DNA of 41,617 nt from Lachnospiraceae bacterium (GTDB lineage: Bacteria; Bacillota; Clostridia; Lachnospirales; Lachnospiraceae): NCBI GenBank assembly GCA_910573755.1, contig CAJTBO010000038.1:1-41617 (forward strand), in the 5' to 3' direction. The notes below the pieces were generated by a model. That model was given only the letters and a program-made list of their open reading frames with translations, was not told where the DNA came from and made no database searches. A program made the translations under genes and the position numbers. This document shows, piece by piece, positions 16,784 to 25,803 of the stretch; positions within the stretch are counted from its first letter, which is position 1; the number at the start of each line of letters is the position of its first letter.

Positions 16784-16932
16784 AATAACCGCAGGAGAAA
16801 AACAGGCGGCGCAGAGCAACATCTGTTTTTCTGCGGTTATTAACGAGCAAACGTCCGATGAAATCGGACATGGAGCGCGCAGCGCGGGTTTGCGGGTTTA
16901 CAAAGAATAACCGCAGGAGAAAAACAGGCGGC
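16784..16932 (+). promoter_or_regulatory. Leader with two copies of a hairpin arm and one shared partner arm
   Basis: A 27-bp sequence starting AATAACCGCAG occurs identically at 16784-16810 and 16906-16932. Between them, 16823-16841 is complementary to the first 22 bases of either copy apart from a 3-base bulge. The central arm can therefore pair upstream or downstream, but not both. The 64-base spacer before copy 2 has its own nested stems: GTCCGAT/ATCGGAC at 16853-16869, enclosed by GCAAAC/GTTTGC. It sits directly upstream of the response-regulator gene at 16959. A mutually exclusive fold like this would suit a switch, but it could also be a repeat-derived palindrome. Confidence 0.5.
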
Positions 16933-16958
16933 AGAAACAGGAAAGAGGGAGGAAATCC

Positions 16959-18554
16959 ATGCAAAAGGTAATGATCGCGGACGATGAGGAGCGGATCTGC
17001 AGATTGATCGAGGCGTTGGTAGACTGGAAAGCATTGGATATGGAAGTGGCGGCGGTTGCCCATAACGGACTGGAGGCGTTGGAATTTGCGGACAGGTTTC
17101 GGCCTGATATCCTGATCACGGATATCAGGATGCCGGGGTGCAGCGGCCTGGAACTGATCGAAAAAGTAAAAAAGAGAATGCCGGAACTGGAGATCATCAT
17201 CATCAGCGGTTACGCGCATTTTGAATATGCCAAGAGCGCCATCAAATTCGGCGTCGGGGAATATCTGTTAAAACCCATCAATAAGGCGGAGCTGACGATG
17301 ACGCTGGAGCGGCTTCGGGCAAAGATCGAGGCCCGTCTGCGGGAAAAGGAAGATATACAGCAGATGGAGCAAAAGAGCAGGCATGATGTGTTAAGGCTCA
17401 GGGAACTGCTGCTGGAACGTCTTTTTGACCAGAAGGCGGAAGGGCTTTCCCTTCGGGTACTGCAGGAGGAGTATTATCTGGAGATGCGGCCCGGCTGTTT
17501 TCAGGCAATCTGGCTGAAGATCGACAGCCTTGAGGAGGAACTCGGGAAAGAGGGCAAAAATATCGTGATGGAACGTTCCGGAAGGCTTTTGGAGAGCTGT
17601 CTGAAACATAAATGTTTCGATATGCTCTGCAGGGAACAGGGACATGGAAATTATATCGGTATCCTGAATTATGCGGAGGGAAAACAGGAAGAGATCCGGC
17701 GTATCCTGAAGGACTGTCTGAACCAGTTGGAGAGCGGGAAAAAGCTTTACGGGGAGATCTGTTTTTCTCTGGCGGCGGGCAGTGTCGTAAAGGAGCCTGC
17801 CGGAATGCCAAAGTCCCTGAGGGAGGCGTCCCTGATCATAGAGGAGCGGCTTGTAAAGGGAACCGGGCGGTTTCTGGACTATCTGCCGGAGGGAAATTCC
17901 GCGCTGCATGAAAAGAGCCTGCTGGAAAAATATCTGCGGACCGTGACCCATGCCGTCGAGATCATGAATGAGGAGGAAGCGGGAAAGGCACTCTCGCAGA
18001 TCCGGACGGGCGTGGCGGAGGTGAAGGATGTGCGGGGGCATGAGGTATTTGAACTGATCAGTTCCTGCGGGGCTTTGTTTTTGAGTCAGGTGGAATCGAA
18101 AGAGCGCCGGGAAAAGCTGGAACATTTTTCCGGAAAGTGCAGGCAGTGCGGCTCTCAGGAGGCTTTGTTCCGGGTGCTTGAAGATCTGCAGAGAACCTAT
18201 ATCCGGGAACTTCTGCAGGAGCATGAGGGGGATATGGTACGGCCGGTCCGTCAGGCGAAGCAGTATATCCAGAACCATTTCAGCGAGCCCATCACACAGG
18301 AGGAAGTCAGCAGCGCCGTAGGGCTCTCAAGCACCTATTTCAGCGCCCTCTTTAAGAAGGAAGAGGGGGAGGGCTTCGCCAAATATCTGACCGGTGTGCG
18401 TATGGAGCAGGCGAAGATACTGCTTCGGGAAAGCAATTTTCCGGTTTCGGAAGTCTGCCGCAGGGTAGGATATAATGATTTAAAGCACTTTACGCATAAT
18501 TTTGAGAAGGCGACCGGGTTAAAGCCGGCGGCGTACCGGAAACTGTATGGATAA
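16959..18554 (+). CDS. YesN-type response regulator with AraC DNA-binding domain
   Basis: This 531-residue protein has an N-terminal receiver domain (about residues 1-120) with phospho-acceptor D55 in ILITDIRMPG, acidic pocket ADDEE at 7-11 and K107 in LLKPI. A long helical middle region (about 120-425) is typical of the YesN subfamily. Two AraC-type helix-turn-helix motifs lie in the last 100 residues (EEVSSAVGLSSTYFSALFKKE and VSEVCRRVGYNDLKHFTHNFEKATG). Phosphorylated by the adjacent YesM-like kinase, it should activate sugar-transport genes, most plausibly the 12002-16630 importer. GAGGGAGGAA provides the ribosome site. It overlaps or nearly abuts the kinase gene. Confidence 0.92.
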   Translation: MQKVMIADDEERICRLIEALVDWKALDMEVAAVAHNGLEALEFADRFRPDILITDIRMPGCSGLELIEKVKKRMPELEIIIISGYAHFEYAKSAIKFGVGEYLLKPINKAELTMTLERLRAKIEARLREKEDIQQMEQKSRHDVLRLRELLLERLFDQKAEGLSLRVLQEEYYLEMRPGCFQAIWLKIDSLEEELGKEGKNIVMERSGRLLESCLKHKCFDMLCREQGHGNYIGILNYAEGKQEEIRRILKDCLNQLESGKKLYGEICFSLAAGSVVKEPAGMPKSLREASLIIEERLVKGTGRFLDYLPEGNSALHEKSLLEKYLRTVTHAVEIMNEEEAGKALSQIRTGVAEVKDVRGHEVFELISSCGALFLSQVESKERREKLEHFSGKCRQCGSQEALFRVLEDLQRTYIRELLQEHEGDMVRPVRQAKQYIQNHFSEPITQEEVSSAVGLSSTYFSALFKKEEGEGFAKYLTGVRMEQAKILLRESNFPVSEVCRRVGYNDLKHFTHNFEKATGLKPAAYRKLYG

Positions 18555-18588
18555 ACAGCCGCTTGGGGCGGGAGAGAGTTGGAAATAT

Positions 18589-19605
18589 ATGAAAAAAAAC
18601 AATCGCTGGAAATATATATCGAACAGAACGTTTTTATTGATGCTTGCGGCAATCGGTTTTCTTGCGGTGCAGACACTGGTGCAGTGCATTTTGTTTTTTC
18701 GGGATGAAGCGCCCATCTGGCAGGCGGCGCTTCTTTTTGTATTTACGGCGGTTTTTACGGCGGCGTTCTGGATCTTTGTGGTGCGTCCTTATCAGCGGAC
18801 GCAGATGATGATGGGACGGATTCTGGACGGCTATATCCTGCCGGACAGCAGTCTTTTTGAAAAGGCGCTGCTGACGCCCAGTATGGAGGCGGAGATCGAG
18901 CGGCTTGAGCAGGTGCTGAAATCCCCGGAGATGATGGACTTAAATAAAAGGCAGGCTCAGTATCTGGCGCTGCAGAATCAGATCAATCCTCATTTCCTGT
19001 ACAATACGCTGGAGAGTATCCGCGGCGAGGCGCTGATAGCCGGGATGGACAATATTGCGGATATGACGGAGGCGCTGGCGAAATTTTTCCGCTATACGAT
19101 CACAAAGGTGGAAAATCTGGTGTCTGTGGAGGAAGAGCTGGACAACTGTGAGACCTACTTCCTGATCCAGAAATACCGCTTCGGGAGCCGGCTGCAGCTC
19201 CATATTTTATATGAGGAAGAGAGCCGGGAGAGTATCATGAACTGTAAGATCCCCAAGCTGACGCTGCAGCCGATTCTGGAGAACAGTATTATCCACGGGA
19301 CCGAGTTAAAGATCGGGACCGGGAATCTGACGATCCAGTTTGAGCAGACGGATAAGCGGCTGATCATCCGGATTTCCGACGACGGCGCGGGGATGGACGA
19401 ACAGACGCTGGCGAAGCTGAACAGGCAGCTTGGCAGGGGCGGCAGGGCGCTTACCGATCAGGAGGAGAAGAGGGGCGGCATCGCGCTGGTCAATGTAAAC
19501 AACAGGATACATCTGCTGTTCGGGGAAGAGTACGGGATGCATATTTATTCTATCAAAGGAAAGGGGACGGATGTGGAGGTGACGCTTCCGGTCGTGACAG
19601 CGTGA
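18589..19605 (+). CDS. YesM-type sensor histidine kinase, minimal sensor
   Basis: This is a histidine kinase of the His_kinase (PF06580)/HATPase_c family. Two membrane segments lie near the N-terminus, with only about ten residues between them. LQNQINPHFLYNTLESIRG carries the phospho-accepting His. An ATPase domain follows with LQPILENSIIHG (N-box) and ISDDGAGMD (G-box). ATG 18589 has GGAGAGAG about 10 bp upstream; an upstream ATG at 18547 overlaps the regulator stop and would add 14 residues. YesM kinases usually have a large extracellular sensor between the two helices; its absence means sensing may come through the membrane or a partner such as the binding protein, as in kinases coupled to sugar-binding proteins. 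Confidence 0.9.
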   Translation: MKKNNRWKYISNRTFLLMLAAIGFLAVQTLVQCILFFRDEAPIWQAALLFVFTAVFTAAFWIFVVRPYQRTQMMMGRILDGYILPDSSLFEKALLTPSMEAEIERLEQVLKSPEMMDLNKRQAQYLALQNQINPHFLYNTLESIRGEALIAGMDNIADMTEALAKFFRYTITKVENLVSVEEELDNCETYFLIQKYRFGSRLQLHILYEEESRESIMNCKIPKLTLQPILENSIIHGTELKIGTGNLTIQFEQTDKRLIIRISDDGAGMDEQTLAKLNRQLGRGGRALTDQEEKRGGIALVNVNNRIHLLFGEEYGMHIYSIKGKGTDVEVTLPVVTA

Positions 19606-19698
19606 TCATGCAGTATGGGGCGCTGTCCGGGGCGGCGGTGAAATGGACTGCATCAGTCTGTATATGAGTATGACGCAGGCAGAAACGGGAGTGTAAAG

Positions 19699-19912
19699 TT
19701 GCGGCAGAAAAAGAATATGAGACAGGAAATCTGCATCAGAAGAAGGGTATAAGACAGGAAATCTGCATCAGAAGAAGGGTATAAGACAGGAAATCTGCAT
19801 CAGAAGAAGGGTATAAGACAGGAAATCCGCATCAGAAGAAGGGTATGAGACAGGAAATCCGCATTAGAAGAGGGGTATGAGACAGGAAATTTGCGGCAAA
19901 AAAAGAGCATGA
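19699..19912 (+). repeat. 32-bp tandem repeat array of overlapping minigenes
   Basis: Six units with exact 32-bp period start at 19717, 19749, 19781, 19813, 19845 and 19877. Where the unit begins with ATG (1, 5, 6) it encodes a 12-codon minigene, for example MRQEIRIRRGV then TGA, and the stop overlaps the next start as ATGA. Units 2-4 carry ATA instead of ATG. Unit 6 ends in GCATGA, overlapping an ATG at 19909 that is in frame with the pseudo-ATPase gene. The TTGCGGCA-rich lead-in at 19699 recurs at 19891, after the array. The gene's own N-terminus (MRQEIFR) matches the repeat peptide, so the array seems to be an expansion of the gene's start. Confidence 0.8.
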
Positions 19913-19938
19913 AACAGAAAGCAGCGGGAGAAAAAAGC

Positions 19939-21408
19939 ATGAGGCAGGAAATATTCCGTATGGAGCGTGTCACCTATACGGAGCAGGGCATCAGAAAACT
20001 GGAAAATTTTAATATGCAGATCTACGCCGGCGAAGTCATGGGGCTGATACCGGTGAATGCCCATGGGAAAAATGCGGTTATGAAACTGCTGCAGCATAAT
20101 CTTCCCATCTATGACGGGTATATTTATTATAGCGGGGAACTTGTCAATTCCTGGCGCGGCGCCGCCAGAAAAAGCAACAGGGTGAGTATCATACAGGCGC
20201 AGAACCGGCTGGTGAAGGGGATGACCGTGGCGGACAATATTTTTGTATTAAGGCAGGGATTCAGGCAGTATGTGCTGCAGACGTCTGTCTTGAGAAAACA
20301 GCTCCAGCCCTTTATGCAGGATATCGGGATGGATATCTCGGCGGACGTCCGGATCGAAAAGCTGTCTGCCTTTGAGCGGGTGGCGGTGGAACTGTTACGG
20401 GCGGTGGTTGCGGGATACCGTTTGATCGTGCTGGATGAGATCAGTACCTTTGTCAGCCATGAGGAGATGGACAAGCTGTACAGGATCATGCGGCATTATA
20501 CGGAGCAGGGCTTTTCGTTTCTCTATATCAGTTCCCATTTTGAGGAAATACTGCGTATCTGTGACAGGACAGGGTTTTTATGCAACGGGCGGCTGCAGAA
20601 GGTGGTGCAGGAGAGGGATATGAGCCGGAAGACCCTGCAGGAATGTCTCGAGGGCTACGACAGGCAGGTATGGGGCTATCCGGAAAGCAGACATCTGCAT
20701 AAGACCGGACAGGAGATCATGCTGGAAGCGGAACCGGAGGGCGGGGGAAAACTCCGCCGGTTTTCCTTTTCGGTCAGGGAAGGGGAAGGTCTGACCCTGC
20801 AGGCGCAGGACGACCGGATACTGCAGGAGTGTGTCGCGTTTCTGACGGGGGAGAAGAGCAGGATCGTCATGGACGGCAGAAGAAGAAGGGTCTGCACGGA
20901 CAGGGAGATTGCCGTGGTCTCGGCGGAACCTGCCGGCACTATGGTCTTTCCGGAGATGAGTTATATGGACAACCTCTGCATGGGGCTGGCAAGGAGGATG
21001 CCGGATGTGTGGAGCGGCAGGAAGATCCGTGCCAGTATCAGGCGGGAATATGCCGGGGTTCTGGGGGAGGAGGTTTTCGGACAGTCCGTCGAGACGTTGT
21101 CACAGCGGCAGAAATATCAGCTGATCTACACGAGGATCGCGCTGCAAAAGCCCAGAGTCGCGTTTCTGATCCAGCCCTTTATGGGGGCGGATATGCCCCA
21201 CCGGCGTTTTATCTGGGAAATGCTGGAGCAGCTTCTGGATAAGGGGATCGCGCTGGTACTTCTCTCGGTGAATCCGCTGGATACCTGGCTGGTGGCGCAG
21301 CGTACGCTGAAGCTGGGAAGCCGGGGGATCTTTGAGGAGGGAGAAGGGTTTAAGGAGCATCAGATGTCCTACTCGTTTATGAAGGAGGGACAGGCTCCCG
21401 GACAATGA
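19939..21408 (+). CDS. RbsA-like protein with degenerate nucleotide-binding motifs
   Basis: This 489-residue protein has the two-domain layout of RbsA/MglA ATPases but broken motifs. Where the importer has GENGAGKST, this reads PVNAHGKNA (about residues 38-46): the first Gly is Pro and the final Ser/Thr is Asn. The signature LSGGQ is replaced by LSAFERVAVELLRAV. Walker B LIVLDEISTF is kept. The second half has lost a P-loop (FSVREGEGLTLQAQDDR) and its signature reads LSQRQKYQL. It is 333 bp downstream of the kinase, with a 32-bp repeat array in between. ATG 19939 has GGGAG 8 bp upstream; ATG 19909 in the same frame is alternative. It may be a non-catalytic regulator of the importer or a decaying paralogue; the uninterrupted full-length frame argues for retained function. 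Confidence 0.8.
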   Translation: MRQEIFRMERVTYTEQGIRKLENFNMQIYAGEVMGLIPVNAHGKNAVMKLLQHNLPIYDGYIYYSGELVNSWRGAARKSNRVSIIQAQNRLVKGMTVADNIFVLRQGFRQYVLQTSVLRKQLQPFMQDIGMDISADVRIEKLSAFERVAVELLRAVVAGYRLIVLDEISTFVSHEEMDKLYRIMRHYTEQGFSFLYISSHFEEILRICDRTGFLCNGRLQKVVQERDMSRKTLQECLEGYDRQVWGYPESRHLHKTGQEIMLEAEPEGGGKLRRFSFSVREGEGLTLQAQDDRILQECVAFLTGEKSRIVMDGRRRRVCTDREIAVVSAEPAGTMVFPEMSYMDNLCMGLARRMPDVWSGRKIRASIRREYAGVLGEEVFGQSVETLSQRQKYQLIYTRIALQKPRVAFLIQPFMGADMPHRRFIWEMLEQLLDKGIALVLLSVNPLDTWLVAQRTLKLGSRGIFEEGEGFKEHQMSYSFMKEGQAPGQ

Positions 21409-21474
21409 AAAGCGGCTGAAAATATATCAGAGAATATAGAAAAAATAAAAAATCAAGATAGGAGGAGTAAGAGA

Positions 21475-22467
21475 ATGAATCAGTATATCGGACATGAGAG
21501 CCAGTTTTTCGGTGTGGAGGAGCACAGGCTGGTCGGCGGCAGGGGAGACGGGATGCGTCTTTTGCAGGTGCGGAACGGAAAAGGGCTGGAGTTTACGGTT
21601 TCGGCGGACCGGGCAGCGGACATATCAAGGCTTGCTTTCTGCGGTATGAATATGGGATATTTTGCCCCCTGCGGATATGTGGCGCCGGCTTATTATGACG
21701 ACAGGAAGGATCTGTTTCTGAAATCCTTTACGGCGGGGTTCCTTGCAACCTGCGGGCTGACGAACGCGGGAAGTCCCTGTGAGGATGCGGGGGAGGAACT
21801 TCCGCTCCACGGCAGTATCGGCAATACGCCGGCGGAACATATTTACTGGGAGTCGGATGAGAAAGAGATCAGGATTCATGCGAAGGTGGTGGATGCGAGG
21901 CTGTTTTCCCATAAACTGGCACTATACCGGACAATCAGGTGTTCTCTGACGGAGAATATGTTTGAAATAGAGGACCGGATCAAAAATGAGGGGGATGACG
22001 CTTACCCGGTGGAGGTGCTCTATCATATGAACATGGGCTATCCGCTTTTGTCGGAAAAGTCTCTTGTATATATCGGCTCTGACCGGACACTGCCCCGGAA
22101 TGAGCGGGCGGCGGAAGGCATCGGCGAATGGGACAGGATGAGAAGGCCGGAGGCGGGATTTGAGGAGCAGTGTTATTACCACAAATTCAGCAAAGAAGGG
22201 AAGGCAGGAATCTTCCAGCCGGAGGAAGGACTGGGGTTGATGATCCTGTTTGACAGTGAAAATCTGAACTATTTTACCGAGTGGAAGATGATGGGCGTGC
22301 GGGATTACGTGCTGGGGTTAGAGCCCGGCAACTGTCATCCGGACGGCAGAAAGAAAATGCGCGAGGACGGCACGCTGAAAATACTTGCGCCGCAGGAGGA
22401 AGTGACATACCGTTTTCAGGTGCGTATGGTAAAGGGAATGGATGTCTGGGAGGAAATGACAAAATAG
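21475..22467 (+). CDS. DUF4432-family protein, aldose-1-epimerase-like
   Basis: This 330-residue protein matches the DUF4432 family, a beta-sandwich group related to galactose mutarotase: GKGLEFTVSADRAADISRL near residues 35-53, CGLTNAGSPCED near 94-105, LPLHGSIGNTPAEHI near 110-124, and LYHMNMGYPLL near 183-193. The LHG His and HMN His are the usual candidates for sugar binding or proton transfer. A ribosome site (TAGGAGGAG) precedes ATG 21475. As the last gene of the sugar locus it probably converts or inspects the imported sugar, as epimerases often do beside CUT2 importers, but the substrate is unknown. Confidence 0.85.
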   Translation: MNQYIGHESQFFGVEEHRLVGGRGDGMRLLQVRNGKGLEFTVSADRAADISRLAFCGMNMGYFAPCGYVAPAYYDDRKDLFLKSFTAGFLATCGLTNAGSPCEDAGEELPLHGSIGNTPAEHIYWESDEKEIRIHAKVVDARLFSHKLALYRTIRCSLTENMFEIEDRIKNEGDDAYPVEVLYHMNMGYPLLSEKSLVYIGSDRTLPRNERAAEGIGEWDRMRRPEAGFEEQCYYHKFSKEGKAGIFQPEEGLGLMILFDSENLNYFTEWKMMGVRDYVLGLEPGNCHPDGRKKMREDGTLKILAPQEEVTYRFQVRMVKGMDVWEEMTK

Positions 22468-22599
22468 CGGGGCGGATCAGGATTGTCATGCTGGCGGGCG
22501 ATGCCGGAAGTTCGCAGAAGGCTATTCTTTAATAATATCAGGTCCGGTAAGATTAATTCCTGAAACAGTTAAAATGACCTTTAATACCGTATAATGCCG

Positions 22600-22672
22600 T
22601 TTTAATTTTGGTATGCTTCGGAATCTTTTTCGCAGAATATCATGTAATCCTGTAATGATGCGGAAATCGGAA
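22600..22672 (+). repeat. Intergenic repeat element, copy 2
   Basis: Aligns with 11700-11766 from TTTTAATTTT through GAATC-TTT-TCGCAG-ATAT and the TGTAATCCTG end. Here the hairpin arms have diverged. It lies in the 22468-22781 gap, which otherwise shows only an AT-rich stretch with TAAAAT near 22703, possibly the -10 box of the protease gene. Confidence 0.5.
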
Positions 22673-22781
22673 AATATATTTTTAAAACAAGGGAAATTGT
22701 GGTAAAATAGTAAAGATAGGCTTTATGGACAGATAAAGCGGACCAGAAAAAGATATGTAATAAAAGATGTGGAGGATTTTG

Positions 22782-25697
22782 ATGAGAAATTATAAGGGCT
22801 ATGAAACGGTAGAGGAGAGAGAGATCGCGGAACTGAATTCAAAAGGAACGGTTCTGCGGCATGAAAAGACCGGGGCGAGAGTGATCCTGATGGAGAATGA
22901 TGAGGAGAATAAGGTGTTTTATATCGGATTTCGGACGCCGCCTGTGGATTCTACGGGGTCTCCGCATATCGTGGAACATACGGTGCTCTGCGGTTCGGAG
23001 CGTTTTCCCGTGAAGGACCCGTTTATCGAACTGGCGAAGGGGAGCCTGAATACATTTTTAAATGCCATGACATATCCGGATAAGACGGTCTATCCGGTGG
23101 CGAGCTGCAATGACAAGGATTTTCAGAATCTGATGCATGTGTACCTGGATGCGGTATTTTATCCGAATATATATAAAGAAGAAAAGATTTTCCGTCAGGA
23201 GGGCTGGCACTATGAAATGGAGTCGCCGGAGGATGAACTGACGTTAAACGGTGTGGTCTATAACGAGATGAAGGGGGCTTTTTCCTCTCCGGACGACGTG
23301 CTGGAGCGGGAGATCTTAAATTCCCTGTTTCCGGATACGGCATACAGTTTTGAGTCCGGCGGAGATCCGGAAGTGATCCCGGAGCTGACCTATGAGAAGT
23401 TTCTGGATTTTCACAAGAGATATTATCATCCTTCCAACAGCTATATTTATCTGTACGGAAACATGGATATGGCGGAAAAGCTGGATTTTCTGGACAGAGA
23501 GTATCTCTCGAAGTTCGATCATCTGGCGGTGGAGTCCGGGATAGGCCGGCAAAAGCCCTTTGAGCAGGTGAAGGAGATCCGGAAAAATTATCCGATTTCC
23601 GAGGGGGAATCGGAGGAAGGAAATACCTACCTTTCCATCAGCAAGGTTGTGGGAAGTTCTCTGGATGCGGAGTTGTATATCGCGTTCCAGATTCTGGATT
23701 ATGCCCTCTGTTCCGCGCCGGGGGCTCCGCTGAAACAGGCGCTGATCGAGGCGGGGATCGGAACGGATGTCTACAGTATTTTTGACGAGGGAATCCGGCA
23801 GACTTATTTTTCCGTGATCGCAAAAAACGCAGACCTGCAACAAAAGCAGGAGTTTCTGAACACTTACAGACGAGAACTTGAAAAACTGGCAAAGAAAGGA
23901 CTGGATAAGAAGTCTTTGTATGCGGGGCTGAATTATTTTGAGTTCAAGCACAGGGAGGCGGATTTCGGTTCTTATCCCAAAGGACTGATGTACGGGCTTC
24001 AGATGCTGGATTCCTGGCTGTATGATGACAATAAACCGTTTATCCATGTGGAAGCGAATGAAACCTATGCCGTATTGAAGAAAAAAATTGAGGAAGGCTA
24101 TTTTGAGGAACTGATCCGGAAGTATCTTCTTGATAACGAGCACGGCTGTATCGTGGTGCTGACGCCCGAGAAGGGGCTGACCGCAAAGCGGGATAAAGCC
24201 CTTGCGGATAAACTGCAGGCTTATAAGGAAACGCTTTCCGTCAAAGAGATAGAGCGTATTGTGGAAGAGACAAAAGCATTAAAGGCATATCAGGAAGAGG
24301 GGGATACGCCGGAGGCGCTTTCCTGTATTCCCCATCTGACAAGGGAAGATATCAGGAAAGAGGCGGAAGGGTATGTGAATGAACTGCGGCACGAAGCGGG
24401 TGTGCCTGTTCTGTACCATGAACTGTTTACCAACGGGATCGGATACCTGCGGCTTAGTTTTGACTGTTCCCATGTGCCGGAAGAGCTTTTCCCCTATCTG
24501 GGGCTTTTGAAAAATATGATGGGACTGGTGGATACGGAGAGTTACAGCTATGGCGAACTGTTTCATGAAATGCATATTGAGACGGGCGGCATGGCGAGTG
24601 TGACCAATACCTATGCAAAGGCGGATCTGTCGGATTACAGGGTGCGTTTTGATGTGAAGGCAAAGGTGCTTTTTGATAAGCTGCCGGAGGCTTTCCGGCT
24701 TGCGCTGATCATGATGACGGAGACAAAGTGGTCTGATCATAAGCGGCTGAAGGAACTGCTGGAAGAGATCAAGTCCAAAATGCAGTCGGCAATGTTATCC
24801 GGCGGGCATACGGTTTCCGCGATGCGCGCCATGTCCTATATTTCCGAGGCAGCGGCTTCCAACGAGCAGATCGGCGGCATAACACAGTACCGGCTTGTGG
24901 CGGATCTGGCGGAGCATTTTGAGGAGAAGAAGGCGGAACTGTCGATGAATATGAACCGGCTTGTCAGGATCTTATTCCGGGCGGAGAATCTGCTGGTAGA
25001 TTATACGGCATCAAAAGAAGGGTATGAAAAACTGCCGGAACTGGTGGCGCAGCTGAAGGAAAATCTGTATGTGGGAGAGTGCGATGCGGCGCAGGAGAAA
25101 TACCGTCCGGCAACGGAGAAGAAGAACGAGGGATTTCTGACGGCATCCCAGGTGCAGTATGTATGCCGCGCCGGAAACTTTATCACAAAGGGGCTGCCCT
25201 ATACCGGCGCCCTGCGGGTACTGCGGGTGATGATGGGGTATGATTATCTCTGGAACAATGTGCGGGTAAAAGGCGGCGCATACGGCTGCATGTGCAGCTT
25301 CGGAAAGAGCGGCGAGAGTTATTTTGTTTCTTATCGGGACCCCAATCTGGAAAAGACCGTGGAGGTTTACGAAGCGGCGGCGGACTATGTGGAGAACTGG
25401 CAGGGAGACGAAGAAGAGTTGACCCAGTATCTGATCGGTGCGATCAGTGATCTGGATACGCCGAAAACGCCTCAGGATAAGGGGACTTTCTCACTGGGCG
25501 GCTATCTGACCGGACTTAGTGAAGCGGAACTCCAGAAAGAGCGGGATGAGATCTTATCGGTAAACACGGAAAGCATACGTGCCCTTGCAAAGCATATCAG
25601 AGCCTTTATGTCAGACGATTGCCTCTGCGTACTCGGCAGAGAGGAAAAAATAAAGGAAGCGGACGGATTCGGAAGGAAGGAGCAGCTTTTCTCCTGA
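22782..25697 (+). CDS. M16 zinc metallopeptidase, presequence-protease (M16C) type
   Basis: This 971-residue protein has the inverted zinc motif HIVEH at H62-E65-H66, followed about 80 residues later by the third-ligand region NGVVYNEMKGAF. It is a single-chain M16C enzyme, related to mitochondrial presequence protease and bacterial insulinase-family peptidases, which enclose and cut short peptides. It has four similar halves; the third and fourth (from about residue 520) lack the zinc motif, as expected. There is no signal peptide, so it should be cytoplasmic. ATG 22782 is preferred over 22767 because GGAGG (22771-22775) lies between them. It stands alone before a hairpin at 25701-25737. Confidence 0.92.
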   Translation: MRNYKGYETVEEREIAELNSKGTVLRHEKTGARVILMENDEENKVFYIGFRTPPVDSTGSPHIVEHTVLCGSERFPVKDPFIELAKGSLNTFLNAMTYPDKTVYPVASCNDKDFQNLMHVYLDAVFYPNIYKEEKIFRQEGWHYEMESPEDELTLNGVVYNEMKGAFSSPDDVLEREILNSLFPDTAYSFESGGDPEVIPELTYEKFLDFHKRYYHPSNSYIYLYGNMDMAEKLDFLDREYLSKFDHLAVESGIGRQKPFEQVKEIRKNYPISEGESEEGNTYLSISKVVGSSLDAELYIAFQILDYALCSAPGAPLKQALIEAGIGTDVYSIFDEGIRQTYFSVIAKNADLQQKQEFLNTYRRELEKLAKKGLDKKSLYAGLNYFEFKHREADFGSYPKGLMYGLQMLDSWLYDDNKPFIHVEANETYAVLKKKIEEGYFEELIRKYLLDNEHGCIVVLTPEKGLTAKRDKALADKLQAYKETLSVKEIERIVEETKALKAYQEEGDTPEALSCIPHLTREDIRKEAEGYVNELRHEAGVPVLYHELFTNGIGYLRLSFDCSHVPEELFPYLGLLKNMMGLVDTESYSYGELFHEMHIETGGMASVTNTYAKADLSDYRVRFDVKAKVLFDKLPEAFRLALIMMTETKWSDHKRLKELLEEIKSKMQSAMLSGGHTVSAMRAMSYISEAAASNEQIGGITQYRLVADLAEHFEEKKAELSMNMNRLVRILFRAENLLVDYTASKEGYEKLPELVAQLKENLYVGECDAAQEKYRPATEKKNEGFLTASQVQYVCRAGNFITKGLPYTGALRVLRVMMGYDYLWNNVRVKGGAYGCMCSFGKSGESYFVSYRDPNLEKTVEVYEAAADYVENWQGDEEELTQYLIGAISDLDTPKTPQDKGTFSLGGYLTGLSEAELQKERDEILSVNTESIRALAKHIRAFMSDDCLCVLGREEKIKEADGFGRKEQLFS

Positions 25698-25700
25698 GTT

Positions 25701-25737
25701 CCGGATACTTACGGTACTGGAAACAGTAAGTATCCGG
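25701..25737 (+). terminator. 12-bp perfect hairpin after the M16 gene
   Basis: CCGGATACTTAC (25701-25712) pairs with GTAAGTATCCGG (25726-25737) across a 13-base loop. Only AAA follows, so if it terminates it is atypical. Its left arm plus loop recurs at 25804-25823, just before the next gene. Confidence 0.5.
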
Positions 25738-25803
25738 AAAGCGCCCGGAGAATTTACGGACATGAAATGGCCGGAAATTACTCTGCGGGATATGGCGCTG
25801 AGA

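Noticed and set aside
19699-19912. Possible CRISPR array because of regular 32-bp units
   Set aside because: The units are contiguous with no spacers, and nearby cas genes are absent.
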